Shown here piece after piece: positions 11,643-23,470 of a stretch of DNA of 64,000 nucleotides. How positions within the stretch are numbered: position 1 is the stretch's first letter; each line of letters starts with the position of its first letter. This DNA is from Eurosta solidaginis (Eukaryota > Arthropoda > Insecta > Diptera > Tephritidae): the NCBI RefSeq assembly GCF_040869045.1, contig NC_090322.1, forward strand, positions 177,086,672-177,150,671. Direction: 5' to 3'. Under the pieces are notes generated by a model. The model was not told the DNA's origin. It was given only the letters and a program-made list of their open reading frames with translations, and ran no database searches. Both the position numbers and the translations under genes were made by a program.

Positions 11643-11985
11643 AACTCATTATTCACGGTACCGATATCAAAGTCGTTTAAATAATCTAGACTTTGATACA
11701 GAGTTGGTGGTATTGTTGGAAGGCTTTTTGAAGATGAACCTTCATCAGTGTTACCACGAAAACTTTACGAATTCGGATTCATGTAAACATATATTTTTGT
11801 TTGATGTTTTTATTGTCTCCTCACTGTTCGAGGGACCAGGTAAAAAATCATTGTCAATAGTCGTTGCTTTTGAAATTCGGCTTAAAATTTCCACATGGAA
11901 CAACCAAAGACTCTCCTGAATTAAAAAAAATGTCTTAGTACCTCTAAATCGCGGGCCCCCGAGAAATACCGGGCCCCCTGAGAAA

Positions 11986-12240
11986 TATCGTGCCCTGCGC
12001 TTGCCAGGCTAAGGCTCCAGCTATTAGGAGTGATAAAGCTGTCAGATCTAGAAGCAGCAAGTGGCTTAAGTCCTAGGAAGCTTCTAGTATTTGTCAATAG
12101 GACGGAGTTTTTTTATAACATAGGTCCTGGTTCTTGATAGGGTTTTCAGCTTGGTCGTTAAAACAAACTTCTGGTAACACTACGGACTCATTCAGTCTAT
12201 GTGAGATCCTCATGAACCGGCCACTTCAACCTAACCTATA
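11986..12240 (+). pseudogene. LINE 3' end: last residues of ORF2 and 3' UTR
   Basis: The + frame reads ARLRLQLLGVIKLSDLEAAS, then GLSPRKLLVFVNRTEFF and YNIGPGS before TGA (about 12121). This is followed by a 3' UTR ending CACTTCAACCTAACCTA. The same 3' UTR, in reverse, is at 33520-33590 (TAGGTTAGGTTGAACTGGCC). It is the C-terminal tail of an R1/Jockey-like ORF2. Its upstream part is lost at the hAT border. Confidence 0.65.
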
Positions 12241-12299
12241 TTTTGTGTTTTGGTTTTTCTTTGGAATCTACCGGTTAAGTAAGCGATGTCAGCTAACTA

Positions 12300-12540
12300 A
12301 GCGCCTTCAAATGTAGATCCATAAGGAACATGAGGTCGCCAGAGCCTCGGCTGTTAAATAAACAGGATTCGCACGGGTAGGTGACGTTGACAATTGGGTT
12401 GGAGAGGCTATATATTGCGCTGGCAACCCATTGAAAGGATTGCGCTACAAAACCCCTTGAATCAATTTGGTATTTTAGTCGCCTCTTACGACAGGCATAG
12501 CTACCACGGGTATACTCTAAGCCCACTAACCCGCTGGAGC
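12300..12540 (-). repeat. 5' part of the CCAGCGGGTTA short repeat family
   Basis: Read from 12540 leftwards it starts CCAGCGGGTTAGTGGGCTTA, then ATGCCTGTCGTAAGAGGCGA, GGGTTGCCAGCGCAATATAT and CCAACCCAATTGTCAACGTC. The last motif recurs at 39146 (AACCCAATTGTCAACCTC), and the first recurs at 29692. It is a 5' piece of the family whose 3' part is at 10141-10365. Confidence 0.55.
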
Positions 12541-14313
12541 CATGAGAAGCGTGAGTGCACTTTGGGTGTCGCAAGGCAAGTTCCGTCGTGCCTGGTGTTG
12601 TTGGGTGAGCGGCCAGGCAAGGCAGCAGGGTACACATGCACCATTCAGGAGGATACCCTCGCTGAGCCCAGAAAATCTGGGAAAATTAGATGTACTGCTC
12701 AGATCCAGCAAACGAGTATGTTCTGTACTGGCATATGATAAACTTGCAGACAACCAAACGTTTACTTTCCTGTCCAAAAGGGAATTGGTGCCCGGCACTG
12801 CTGCTAAAGAAGAATAGACGTAGTCATATCAATTCGTTCCCGGGTTACTCGGGGAAAGCAGTTTTAGCAGTACTTTGCCCGTTTCAATTTGCACATCCAT
12901 TCAAAGAACTTCGCATAATGGATTAAACAGTCATCTGCATTTATTCGTTTTTGTTTTTGTAGCACGCCTAATTTACTATCTATTACCCCAACATCTATCA
13001 ATTATCCCTTGTTATAATCTTCGGGTACCCCCACTACCGGAAGATGCCTTGGCATGGTGGAGGTTCACTTGAATTTACTTTACAGGTCCTGATTCTGGTT
13101 ATCTGAAATCCCCTTGAGTATCTTGTATTTATTAAGCACTTCCGGTTATATTAAAAACTTATTATCTATCGTTACTGATATTCGTTTCTTTTTCATTCTA
13201 GGTAATTCGATTTGACGATGTGGGCATAGCAATATTCCAGCTGTAGCTGTAAGAAGGACGTACATTTGCTCAAACTACAAGAAAACTGCGACAACTGTCC
13301 CTCGGCCTTTTTAGTATCACATATACATAAGGCCCTACCACGCATATTATGGGAAAGGGTCAAGTTCAAAGGCTCAACATCACCTGCAAATCGACTTTGA
13401 TAGCACGAAATGGGGCTGCATATATTCCGGTATTATATCTACAACACTCATATCTATGCAAACTGATACTAACAACACCACCCGCGCAGGAAAAATTGAG
13501 CACCATCAGTGTGAGCTTCGAAACTCAAAATGGTTTCAGAAAGGGCACGACTACGAATGAGTTTATGTCTTTACATATGTAGTTTGTACATATAAATATG
13601 CACATATGTAAGGTTTACTAGAAAATTAAGGAAATTATTTGTAAAAACCATTGTATACATAATTTATTCATAATTAAATATTATTTAAACAAAAGGGACG
13701 CGTTTCATTCATATAAAAAGCGAATTGACAGAAGGTAACCGGTACGGGTAACCGATAGGCCAGTTACCCGTGTTGTTGTTGTTGCATATGTTTTGGTTAG
13801 CGATAACGAAAACATACCTAATGAAGTAACTTAAAAATGTAAATAACATCGAGCGAGAAGGAATGTCGAAAACACAATAGGTAAGAGCGAGAAAGCGAGT
13901 CACACGTACACTATTTTGAGAGTGCGCATGGGTTACCTTTTTCACGACAGCAATGTAAAAGTCATTAAGACGATAATTGGTGACCAAGTTATTGGTTACG
14001 ATTAAGTAATCGATTAGGTAACGGGTACCTGTCTTGTAGGGAAATTGAGAATAAGCAGCAAAGTGTCGCGCGGGGAAGTTCAAAACTATAAATTAAATAA
14101 ATTTTAAAAAATAAAATTTGGTGAAAGTGCGTTTAATAAAACAAAGTAATAAAGTGTATAATGTTTAATGTATGTGTATAATGTTTAATTGTAAAGTTGA
14201 AATAAAGTTCTTGAAACCGACGCCAATGTGGTTTAACAAACGGTACAAACGCTTATTTTCGCTAGAGCATGTACTAACGCATGTGTGAATATGTGTGTAG
14301 CATATATACGTAT
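12541..14313. other. No gene recognised
   Basis: There are several overlapping open frames of 60-120 codons between 12541 and 12926, but none shows a family I know. 12812-12855 has a fragment resembling the short repeat (GTAGTCATATCAATTCG). 13732-14030 is rich in GGTAACC/GGTACC motifs with partial inverted symmetry. I see no supported gene. Confidence 0.4.
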
Positions 14314-14472
14314 TGTGACGAATATGAGTGACACTAAGTGACACTCGCATCCCTAGCCTGATGCTAAGTAAATGAAGTCACAACAACAATAAAGCAGACA
14401 GTCACTTGTATCTACATAAACGAATCAATCATTATGTCTACAGTGCAGTAAAAATGCAGTAAATTCGTTACA
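14314..14472 (+). repeat. Probable LTR (or 3' part of one) of a gypsy-like retrotransposon
   Basis: It begins TGTGACGAATATGAG and ends TTACA. An AATAAA lies at about 14388, and a primer-binding-like TGGTGTCAGAAG follows at 14475. The PBS resembles those matched to tRNA-Leu. The 5' boundary is my choice of the nearest TG; no second LTR is present to confirm it. Confidence 0.4.
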
Positions 14473-14531
14473 ATTGGTGTCAGAAGAGGAATTGTTGAAT
14501 AAATTCCGAAGACTTCGAATACAACTTGGAT

Positions 14532-15716
14532 ATGGCAAAGTGGAGTGAATTGAAGATCCAGCAGCTGAAAAGGGAGTTGGAGAACCGTGGATTGAATATA
14601 ACCGGCAATAACATCGAACTTCAAGCACGGCTAGGAGAGGTAATGGAGTCGCAAGGAATTGATGTGGACGAGTATGTCTTTTATCCTGATGGGGACGAGA
14701 CAACAACAAAAAATGAAGAGAAAAACGAAACATCGCAGACAGTTACCAGCACAGACTTCAACATGATTTTGGCTGCAATATCTGCTCAAACATCGACAGT
14801 GTCATCTCAACTGGAAGAACAAAAGACAAATATAACATCACAACTGGAAGAACAGAAGACATATATGGCATCCAAGATGGAATCACAAGAGACACGTATT
14901 GCAGAAATGTCGTCAGAAATAACATCGAAGATTGAAGCACAAGAAACGCGTATTTCAGAAATGTCGACACAGATTACATCTAAGATGGAAGCACAAGAGG
15001 AGCGCTTATCATTGCAGGTGGCACAAATGTCTTCGCAGTTAGAAGCACAGGAAGCAAGGGTAACATCCAAGCTGGAAGCACAGGATACAAAAATTGTACA
15101 GCTCGAGGACAAAATTGATGCCGAGATAGAAGCTTTGAGAGGTCGTATACAGGAGTTGCAACTAAATCGCTCAGCAGTTTTAGCAAGCAATCCAAAGGTA
15201 AAAACACCATCCTTTGACGGTTCTGTTCCTTTCCAGGTCTTTAAGCTACAGTTTGAGAAGACCGCAGCAGTGAACAACTAGAATGCTGAAGATAAAGTTG
15301 CTGCACTGTTCATGGCATTGAAAGGGCCTGCAGCTGAGATTTTACAAACCATTCCAGAGGGCGAACGGAACTGTTATGAAGCATTGATCGGCGCTCTAGA
15401 GAGACGATACGGAACCGAGCATAGGAGACAGATATACCAAATGGAGTTACTGAACCGCTTCCAGAGGCCTGGTGAAACATTGCAAGAGTTTGCGTCGGAT
15501 GTTGAAAGGCTGGCACATTTAGCGAATGCGGACGCACCCCTGGAATACAACGAAAGGGTAAAAATCCAGAGCTTTATAAATAGCATACGGGACGTGGAAA
15601 CGAAGCGAGCGACATACCCAAACACAAAACCTACATTCATAGAAACGGTATCACAAGTTCTGATTCAGGAAACAGCATCGCTTCTGTGTAAGCCAGCGTT
15701 CAAAGCAGACATCTGA
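14532..15716 (+). pseudogene. gypsy-like Gag with SAP domain, broken
   Basis: This is the structural protein region of an LTR retrotransposon. It starts MAKWSELKIQQLKRELENRG, a SAP-type DNA-binding motif (residues 1-35). An acidic linker follows, then about 130 residues of a repeated coiled coil built on S..E/Q-A-Q-E-.R units (14790-15140), then a Ty3/gypsy Gag core (KTPSFDGSVPFQVFKLQFEK, ALKGPAAEILQTIP, RYGTEHRRQIYQ). The core is cut by an in-frame TAG at 15279-15281. The frame continues beyond it (AEDKVAALFMALKG) to 15716. There is no nucleocapsid knuckle, protease or polymerase, because at about 15716 the sequence switches to a LINE relic. The element is dead and chimeric. Confidence 0.8.
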
Positions 15717-15721
15717 GTGAT

Positions 15722-16135
15722 GAGCCAACACCGCCCAGGGGCTTAAGGAGTCATCTCCGTAAGCATTATGAGGAAATACGGCACCTGAGAACTCAGCCGT
15801 ATGAAGCCAAAAAACACAAGCAGGTCCTCAGCGAACTCCACAAACAGGCGTCGGACCTTTATGCCAGGAATTGCCCGGTGAATCTAGTACTCAAAGAACA
15901 GTACCCAAAACTATCGGAAGAGGAACGCATACTCCCCAGAGAAACGCGAGTCACTCTAGCTCAACGATGGGCAAAACGACTCGTATGAGCCTTGTGGAAA
16001 CGACGCCTCTAACACCATTCTCATTATGGTCCTCCCCTGTTGAAACTGCAAGTTTCTTTGGCTCCCGTTAGAGGATACTGATGACAATTTGTGATCGGTC
16101 GCACCTATTGGATGGGGCGAAGCACTGCTACAACA
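15722..16135 (+). pseudogene. LOA/I-like LINE 3' relic joined to the Gag relic
   Basis: After the Gag break the + frames give HYEEIRHLRTQPYEAKKHKQ, then LSELHKQASDLYARNCPVN, then LKEQYPKLSEEERILPRETR. A deletion follows, then TPLTPFSLWSSPVETASF and the 3' end GCACTGCTACAACAACAAC. It matches the element at 8671-9150 (- strand) but lacks that copy's finger. The RNase H middle segment (the NVSPHDTNHLF region) is deleted here. Confidence 0.65.
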
Positions 16136-17904
16136 ACAACACTCCCCGGGACCTTTGGAGAGTGCCGTTATTGCATTAATTTTAATTGTTTTCTGCTAGG
16201 GATTTAAAACAGAGTGCTAACGAATCCAGGTTGAATATACATAATTAATTAAGCATGGGAAGCTTTACATACAATAATTGCAATGCAACTTACATTGATT
16301 TGTATAGGTTATCCAGCTTATTTGCGCAGTCTTCGTTCGACAATGAATATGTTAAACTATTACGGAAACTTTAATAATTAATGAAGTAACAGAAAAGTAA
16401 AGAAAACATTAGATTCATTGTTTACTATAAGATTTATAACGTTTACAATAATTACATTTATTGACTGTAAAATAAAACAAAAATTTGTTGACAACCGCAA
16501 TCAGAATAACATAGTGAGCAGTGTTGCATTTTGCTGCATTTAATTTTACCGAAAAGTTGTCGCTGCATAATTCGGTAAAACTTTCTTGACATAACATGAC
16601 CAAACAATAGGGTGAAGTATCCAAAGATGTATTTTTTTCTCGAATGCAGAAAATAAAAGCGGTAGGCCAAATAGTGATAATTATTAGTTAGGTGCTAATG
16701 TAAGTTGCCACTATTTCGTCGGATTGTTCATGGGTAATGCGGCAGTTACTCACGAACGTACGTACCAAAAACGTGTCAGCTGACACGACCTATCGTATGA
16801 GTATGCAATGTAAACGAAAACTCATCGACGTGCAACGCCCGCACGTACGTAGCCCGGAACGTAGAAATCAAAACAATTTTGATTTTTTCCGTAAGAACGT
16901 GTCAGCTGATCGCTCTCTCACTAGACAGAGTTGCCTAGTAAACTTTTGTGCGCTAATTTTTGACCGTTTGCACTTTTATGCAAAACACCTAATTATAGTT
17001 TGAAAAATTGTGAAAATAATTCGAAATAATTATGTAAAAGTGCAGATTATAAATATGTAATCTATTTATACTTATTTAATATTTATTCCGGCCTTTTACA
17101 ATATCAAAAATTAAATTGGAAAAAGTTGATGTTTCCATAAGCATGCATGCAAAATGGTCAATGGCAACAGTGCTTATCTGTAAACAATACACACACAAAT
17201 ATGTTATGTACATGTACACAGACGCACACATTGATTCCTACGGGCTTGTGGGTTCGCTCAAACGTGTTTCGTATGACAAACGTCCGTACATACGGCACAC
17301 GTTAGTGGGTAATTGCCGCTTTATAATGTGAAGGATATGTTTCTAGCTAGCACGACATCTGCTTCTCAAGTCTCTCAATGATCCAGAGCATTCCCGTGAG
17401 AATTGAGCGTGAGCCGGAGCTGTAAAACTCACTGAAAGACGGCATATGGCATCAGCTGTTCAATTTTCTACGCTAGGTATCGTTGATAAATTTTTGCGTC
17501 GTACGCTGGGAGCGATTTAAATAAAACTAAATATAGAATTATTAAATTCATTCCGGTCTTGTCTTTACGTGTGAGTGGTCGTGCGGTGTCATCCTCTACT
17601 CAACGACAATTTTCGGGCTTTTTTGCGTTGAGTGGAAAAATAAATAGGCCTCAAGGTTGGCTGCTTTGCTTCCCTCGGGCGTTTTGGCGGAGTTAGGAGA
17701 TGCAATGCCTCCCTGACCAGGAGTTAGGGCGGTTTTATGCACTCCTAATAGGAATCAGTGACATTCCAAAATGGCGTGGTGCCAATAAAAAACCTAACCT
17801 TAATTTTATACATACATACATAAACTAAGACGGCCCATACATGACACAAAAGCCATGCGCAAATATAAAATGACGGAATTTGTGCAAATGAAAATTTTGA
17901 CATA
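16136..17904. other. No gene recognised
   Basis: AT-rich sequence. 16738-16930 has repeated CGTACGTA and GTGTCAGCTGA motifs, and 17260-17310 has related CGTCCGTACATACGG motifs. These may be remains of a palindromic element. No coding region was identified. Confidence 0.4.
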
Positions 17905-18497
17905 CACGGCTCAAAAACACTGCGCAATATTCATTTTTAAAGTAGCGCAACAAATGAAACATGTGTTTTAATTGTATAAAAAAGGCACTAATTGTATAAA
18001 AAATCACTATTTATTTTCCACAGTGCTGGTAATTCACGGTATAAGTCGAAAAACTCGCACCAGAAGCGTTTATTTTCCATTGTATTTATAAAATATATAT
18101 TTTAATTGCAAGACCAACTCAACTCGATGCAGCACTGCGCAATTTTCATTTTTCAACTAGCACAACAAATGAAACATGTGTTCTAATTGCATAAAAAATT
18201 ATTATGTATTATTAAATTTGTGTGAATTCCTGTTACAAGCTAGAGATGGTCATTACGCCTTCGATATTAACATTTTTAAGCAATAATTACTGATGTTATA
18301 TTATCAGGAACCACAGGTAAACTGTGTAAAATTCACCACACACGAAGAAAAAAGCATGTGCAATATTTGCAGACATGCGTAAATATCAAAATCGTTTTGA
18401 TTTTAGCACAGTTCTCTGCGCAAATAGCGCAACCAGTGCACACACCGGGCGAATACTTATGCAAATTGGTAATTAGCACAAGGATACTTGAGCCGTG
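17905..18497. mobile_element. TA-flanked MITE (Tc1/mariner-like ends)
   Basis: The left end is CACGGCTCAA, preceded by TA (17903-17904). The right end is TTGAGCCGTG, followed by TA (18498-18499). This gives 10-bp perfect terminal inverted repeats and a TA duplication over 593 bp. Inside are two direct repeats of about 80 bp (17921-18005 and 18133-18215, sharing CAAATGAAACATGTGTT). No transposase is encoded. Confidence 0.65.
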
Positions 18498-19221
18498 TAA
18501 TTGGCGTATAACGGAATATCTGGCGTGACACCATAAAAATCAAACACAATTCGCTTTAAATACATATATAATTGAAAGACACTTGGCAACAGGCCACTGA
18601 AAATTAACATTCATATACATACATACTAATGAAAATAAAATTCTCGAAAATAAACGGGACAATTTAACGGAGTGCAAAAGAACAAATAACGGGATTGAAA
18701 ATACCCTTAATATATACTAATATAAACGAAAAATAATTAACCTAATTGGACAAAAACCAAAAATTGAATGGATATTTGATACCAAAAATCAAATTGAAAT
18801 AAATAAGACAAATTGAATATAACATGGCGTGGTGACAAGTAAAAACCGAATAAATACCAGATCGTAAGCTGCTACACATGGTTCTGGCCAGTTGGTATTA
18901 CCATTGTGTACTAGTGGAGCCAAAATTACATACATACTTTGGGAAGTTAATCCAGAAATTAATCATCTTATGCATTGGACAATAACCTGGAACTTGGACT
19001 TTCAACGATAAGAAGGTCCTCATCCATGCAAACAAATCTCCAAAAAAAAAAAATTATTAAATTCAAAAGAATCCTACTAAAGCCGTACAAGACAATTGAA
19101 TTGTTAGTATTTACTTTTATTTTGCTATTTGTTTCGTATAGATTCACAAAAGTTTGTAAACAAACTTTGCTGTCCTTGACAATAGTACATCAACCGGGTA
19201 TGTAGAAATCACAAAATCAGA
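18498..19221. other. No gene recognised
   Basis: AT-rich spacer with GGCGTGGTG-type motifs at 17773 and 18824. The open frame at 18975-19205 shows no recognisable family. Confidence 0.35.
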
Positions 19222-20118
19222 CCAATTCTAAATATTCTCGCGGAATTTTGTTCCGTCGGATTTTTTTTATTCCCGCGAAAAAATTCTTCCAATTCTTTTC
19301 TCCTAGGGAGAAGAATAATTGGGGAATAGGAATTTCGAATTTTCGAAGTCAGCTGTTTTGTCAATTGAAATTTCGTTGCGCATTTCTTATTTTGTTTAAA
19401 AAAATGAAAAGTTTAATTATTCTTGCCAATTGGTTTGAAATTAAGAAATAAGGCATAAACAATGCACATTATTGCATTTCATGTGGTATTCACTGAAATG
19501 AGTAATGAATTGGTGCCACAGCAACATCAACAGAGGAGCATAAGAAGAAGACCGGCGCCATAACACAAATCCGCCGAAGTTGCCTGCATTCATTCTGCAA
19601 AGGAATTTTCTGGTGGCCAAGTCGAGTTGAGTTCGCCTTTCGCTATATGCCAAAATCTATTTAAGCCTTAAAAAATCCTTGCGCAATTTCTGGATGGCTG
19701 CATCAAATATGCGAAGAGGTCTTCCGGTGCTTATGATATACTTTTCGACTTAAAATAAAGAATATTGTGGTTGTTGTTGTTGTATTAACAGTGAGAATAT
19801 TGTGGTAGAATGTAAATACATATTTTAGCACAAATTTGTACAAATAAGTGTTCTTTCTTAAAATAACCAATTTCCTTTAACTATTTTGATGCATTCCCTT
19901 TAATTTAACTAGTGAAAAAACTCCTATGAAATGGCAGAGAAATCTCCCTCTCCCTCACATTCATAATACCTACTTTTCTCCCATAACCGGTTTCCGCTTT
20001 TTCGAACATTGTTCAGAATAGGAGGAAAGGGAGAAGTGAAAAAACTCACAAGGAATTTAGAATACGAGGAATGGGAGAAGGGAAAAAAATCGCACGGAAT
20101 TTTCGTTTAGAATTGGGC
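19222..20118. mobile_element. Non-autonomous TIR element of ~0.9 kb
   Basis: The ends are CCAATTCTAAA (19222) and TTTAGAATTGG (up to 20118). Subterminal sequence is related on both sides (CGCGGAATTTTG versus GCACGGAATTTTC in opposite order). The interior repeats GGGAGAAG and TTCTCCTAGGGAGAA. It contains no transposase and no obvious target duplication, and it directly abuts the TIR of the next element at 20121. Confidence 0.5.
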
Positions 20119-20679
20119 TGAATATATCTGTGGACATTTGAAAGAACAACTTAAGTCTAAAACTCAAATTTTACAGTAGAGCGAAAAAACACCTTTAGCT
20201 GCGTACAAAATCTTTGTTGGTAGTTATTAAATAGAAATAAAGCCATTATATAATGAAACCATGATCTACCGTACCTCTTTTAGTAAAATTTCTTCTCTAT
20301 ATGTAACGGTTTATTTCTAAATAAATTTCAAAAAAATTAAGTTCTTTTGCAAAACTGGTTTTAGAAAAAAATATCAACTTAAGTCACATAAGAGGTTTTA
20401 CAAAAATCACTTCTTATAAAAATTTTAAATAATTTGGTTACGTAAGATGACTTAGGTTACTTTTGCAAACAGAATATTGGAAGCAAGTCGACTTAAGTGA
20501 AGAGTCTAAAATTTATTTTTAATAGTAATCGACAAAATAAACCAAAAAAATCAAAAGAAAACACATATACAACGTATAATAGGAAAGAAAATAAAATGAT
20601 TTAATCCAATAATATTGAAATGTACATGCATATAATAATACATTGACAATTGTTTTAATTTCCATTGATTCAACTATAA

Positions 20680-21930
20680 GTTATTTTCTTCAATTTTATC
20701 CAAATCTGAATCTATTTCAACTTCATGTTGTCCTTCCACTTTAATATTTTGGTAAAAATTATGCAGCTCTGGTTTAATCAATGGCAACATATCAAGTAAA
20801 TCGCGCTTTTTGTTAACAGAAATCGGAAGAGGACCTGTATAAAACATTTTGAGAGCTCGGTGTTTTGATTTCTTTTGCGTCGTGCACTTATGTTCAACTC
20901 CTTGAATGAATCGTCCACGTCACGAGAATATTTGTACCGTATCAGTCCAGGTTCCTTTTTTTCATACCGCAGCCACCTTACCAGCTTTCACTCAAACTTT
21001 TCACCTAAAAATACGAATAATGATTAAATAAATATAAGTCAGTATAATATAGTATAAAATACAAACCATTGGTGATATTGCTTCTCCAGGTATATTTGTC
21101 TTTCATCAATGCATGAATATTATAGAAATCCTCCTGTTTCATGTCCTGAGTAAAATACTTTTTGTTTGTAGCAGCAAATAAATTAGACCAGTCATGGGGA
21201 TGCTGAATAGAAACAGAATAGTTTCTTTTCTTCTTTTCTATTTGTGCGTGAACTGTATCACATTCTAGATGAGTATGACCAACAACAAGAAATTTGCTAT
21301 CAATCATTTCAATTGTTGGATGTTCTTCCAATACTTTTACGAACATAGCACAAATAAATGAGTTACGGTTCTGACCAGTGCATCGCTGTACAAAATGACA
21401 TCCTTTATATTATTGGGTAAGCCTAGAAGACATTTATAAATGCAAGAGCCGATATCATTGGCTCCACGCTTCGCAACAGTTTCATGCCAAATATAGCAGT
21501 TAGCTTTATTGATTGCACCATCCTGAATAGTTAAATTGAAAGTCCACAAAGGACGTTTAAAAAAACAATAGAAGCTTTCAAATAAGGCGTTGGCAGACAC
21601 TGCTGAAGGTCAAAAGAAAACATTTTCACAGACTATCTTGAAGAGAAAGTTCTTTGTCCCTTTTCTTACAAGCGTAGGCGAAATCAGCAGCATCGTGGTG
21701 CTTTTGTAACTGTAATTTAATCTCAGCTTTTTCCTCTATATTCTCTGCGTTTTTAATTTTTTCTCTTAATATCTCGCATTGAGTGCATAAGTCAAGCTGG
21801 GGCTTTTTAAATTTAATATCTAGAGTTTTAAATATCTTCTGAAATTTAGTTTCTGTTACCGGATTAGAAATATTTTCTTTATATAATCTATAAAGTGATG
21901 CCAGATTAAGGCCTCGTTGGAAATAGAGCT
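20680..21930 (-). pseudogene. DDE-type transposase of an insect-wide uncharacterised family, decayed
   Basis: In - strand order: GLNLASLYRLYKENI, FKKPQLDLCTQCEILREK (CxxC finger, about 21800), KHHDAADFAYACKKRDKE, TFNLTIQDGAINKANCYIWH (21540-21480), RGANDIGSCIYKCLLGLPN, DVILYSDALV (putative catalytic Asp, about 21395), FLVVGHTHLECDTVHAQIE (21290-21230), then WLRYEKKEPGLIRYKYS (about 20975-20920). I know this domain order from many insect proteins annotated only as uncharacterised, and the SD...HTxxExD pattern suits a DDE nuclease. The Sola-like label is a guess. Frame changes near 21600, 21340 and 21005, plus stops, show it is inactive, although the last two could be introns. Confidence 0.65.
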
Positions 21931-23470
21931 TGGTAGTATGACGTCGGCTGTAATGACTTTCATATTTTGGAATACTGTGTTACGGTCTGCTGTTATGGTC
22001 TACGGTTACGGTCCACTTGGGAGCGTGTTCGTGCGAACACACCTAGTGACTGGTGATGGGGCGAAAGGTGCGATACAAAAGTATCGAAACAAGGAAATAA
22101 AAATTCGGCGATCACTAGCGAAAAATTGGCCATGAGTTTCCGGCGAACGAGAAACCAATTTAGACATTGAAAGAAAAGAAAGGAAAAAAACTCTCGAAGA
22201 AGCCATTATACAAACGAGAAGGTCGTTTGAAAGTCACTAAATTTATGGAAGCTTAGAATAACAGACCATGTGTTTCTTCCGTTAATTCTCGGAATTTGGT
22301 GGAAAGATTTGAATTTGCTTCAGCCTAATTTTTGGCGGCCCTGCGATTATACAAAAGGATTGTGTAACATCTATTGGCACGACGTCTACAGCAAAGGCGT
22401 CAAGCACCGATACTGCTTGAGTAACTTTATTGCTCACATCAACTGCGCATCCCCAACTATACTCAACTAATCGCAAAACACCCTCGCCGGCTGTGCACGT
22501 ATTCAAGTGAGTATTGTTGATGAACCAAAAGACTGCAACGAGGAATTGCAGGCCGATTCCTTAACCCAACTACTAAATGAACAAACAGGTAAATGCCCAG
22601 AAACTAGGCAACCCTTGGTATCCGAAGATAAACCCCTTTCTCTACGTTTACGAAGTACACTACCACCTTTGGAACAGCGTCCGGCACCATCTCCGCCTCC
22701 AGGGCCAGCAGTACGCTGCAGCGTAATACAACGAACGCCCAATTAGCACCAAGTCATCCAGGTCGTAAAAGTCAACACGAAGTTTTATAGCCACCAGGTT
22801 CACTCGATCACCTCGGACCAGAGCGCAACAACCACCAACAGTACCGACACGGCGCGCCCAAGACCGCGCACCACAACCAACAACAGCGTCGGCTTCACCG
22901 GCAAGGTCAACATCACCGGTAACCACGCCGGCAGAGGCCCATGGTACGTACTCTGGCGGCCATGTAAGTATCAGCCTTGTATAGACTTAAAAATAGTTAC
23001 CCTACAAAAAATTTGGTCAAAAAACTTAACCACGGCCATACAAACGTGACTATGAATATAAGCTATGACTGTAAAATGACTAGTCCAATGAAGTGGAATG
23101 ACGAGAGCGTTTTTTGCAGGGCAGTTAAGGAACTTCTAAGTAATGCTTTGAGGGTTTTATACTGTCCGGTTGAACCATTTAACAAGTGTCGATTTTTCTC
23201 GTCAAATTTTATTATTGAATACTTGAAATTGTTAGCTTTACAGCAAAGGGCATACATCCTTGTTTTTATATCACTTTAATAATATATTTTGTCGCTTTAA
23301 AATGTTTGAAGTTAGCTTTATAAATTTTATTGATAATAAGCCGTCCTTATCACGTGAAACGTTTTAACGATCCATTTTTTGGAGCTCAACCGTGGGTTGT
23401 TAGAAAAAATTTATGCACGAATTGGCTAGAAGATTTAAACTTTCTTTTCTTATATCATTCAAATACAATA
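21931..23470. other. Unassigned interior of the composite element
   Basis: 22300-22970 is more GC-rich than its surroundings and keeps open frames on both strands; one at 22507-22746 (+) is Pro- and Leu-rich. None shows a domain I recognise. The remainder is AT-rich. It may be the 5' region of the transposase gene or a captured fragment. Confidence 0.35.

Larger units (their letters stand above)
9754..11980 (-). mobile_element. hAT-family DNA transposon relic (ZMYM/TTF-type)
   Basis: Both ends start CAGGG when read inward: CAGGGCCGTAGAG at 9754, and on the other strand CAGGGGGCCCGGTATTTC at 11980. Each is followed by the GGGCCC-rich subterminal sequence typical of ZMYM-type hAT elements. The interior carries a broken transposase (separate entry), and the + strand short repeat at 10141-10365 is nested in it. 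I compared the 8 bp outside each end and found no target-site duplication, so one end may be rearranged. The right end abuts a LINE 3' fragment. Confidence 0.6.

Noticed and set aside
9754..11980. 8-bp target duplication for the hAT relic
   Set aside because: CTTCGAAC on the left and AGAAATAT on the right do not match; no alternative border gave a match.
14758..15277. Long Ser/Cys-rich frames antisense to Gag
   Set aside because: Mirror of the repeated coiled-coil codons on the + strand.
22507..22746. Proline-rich open frame on the + strand
   Set aside because: It looks protein-like, but I recognise no domain, the - strand is equally open, and it lies inside a decayed transposon.
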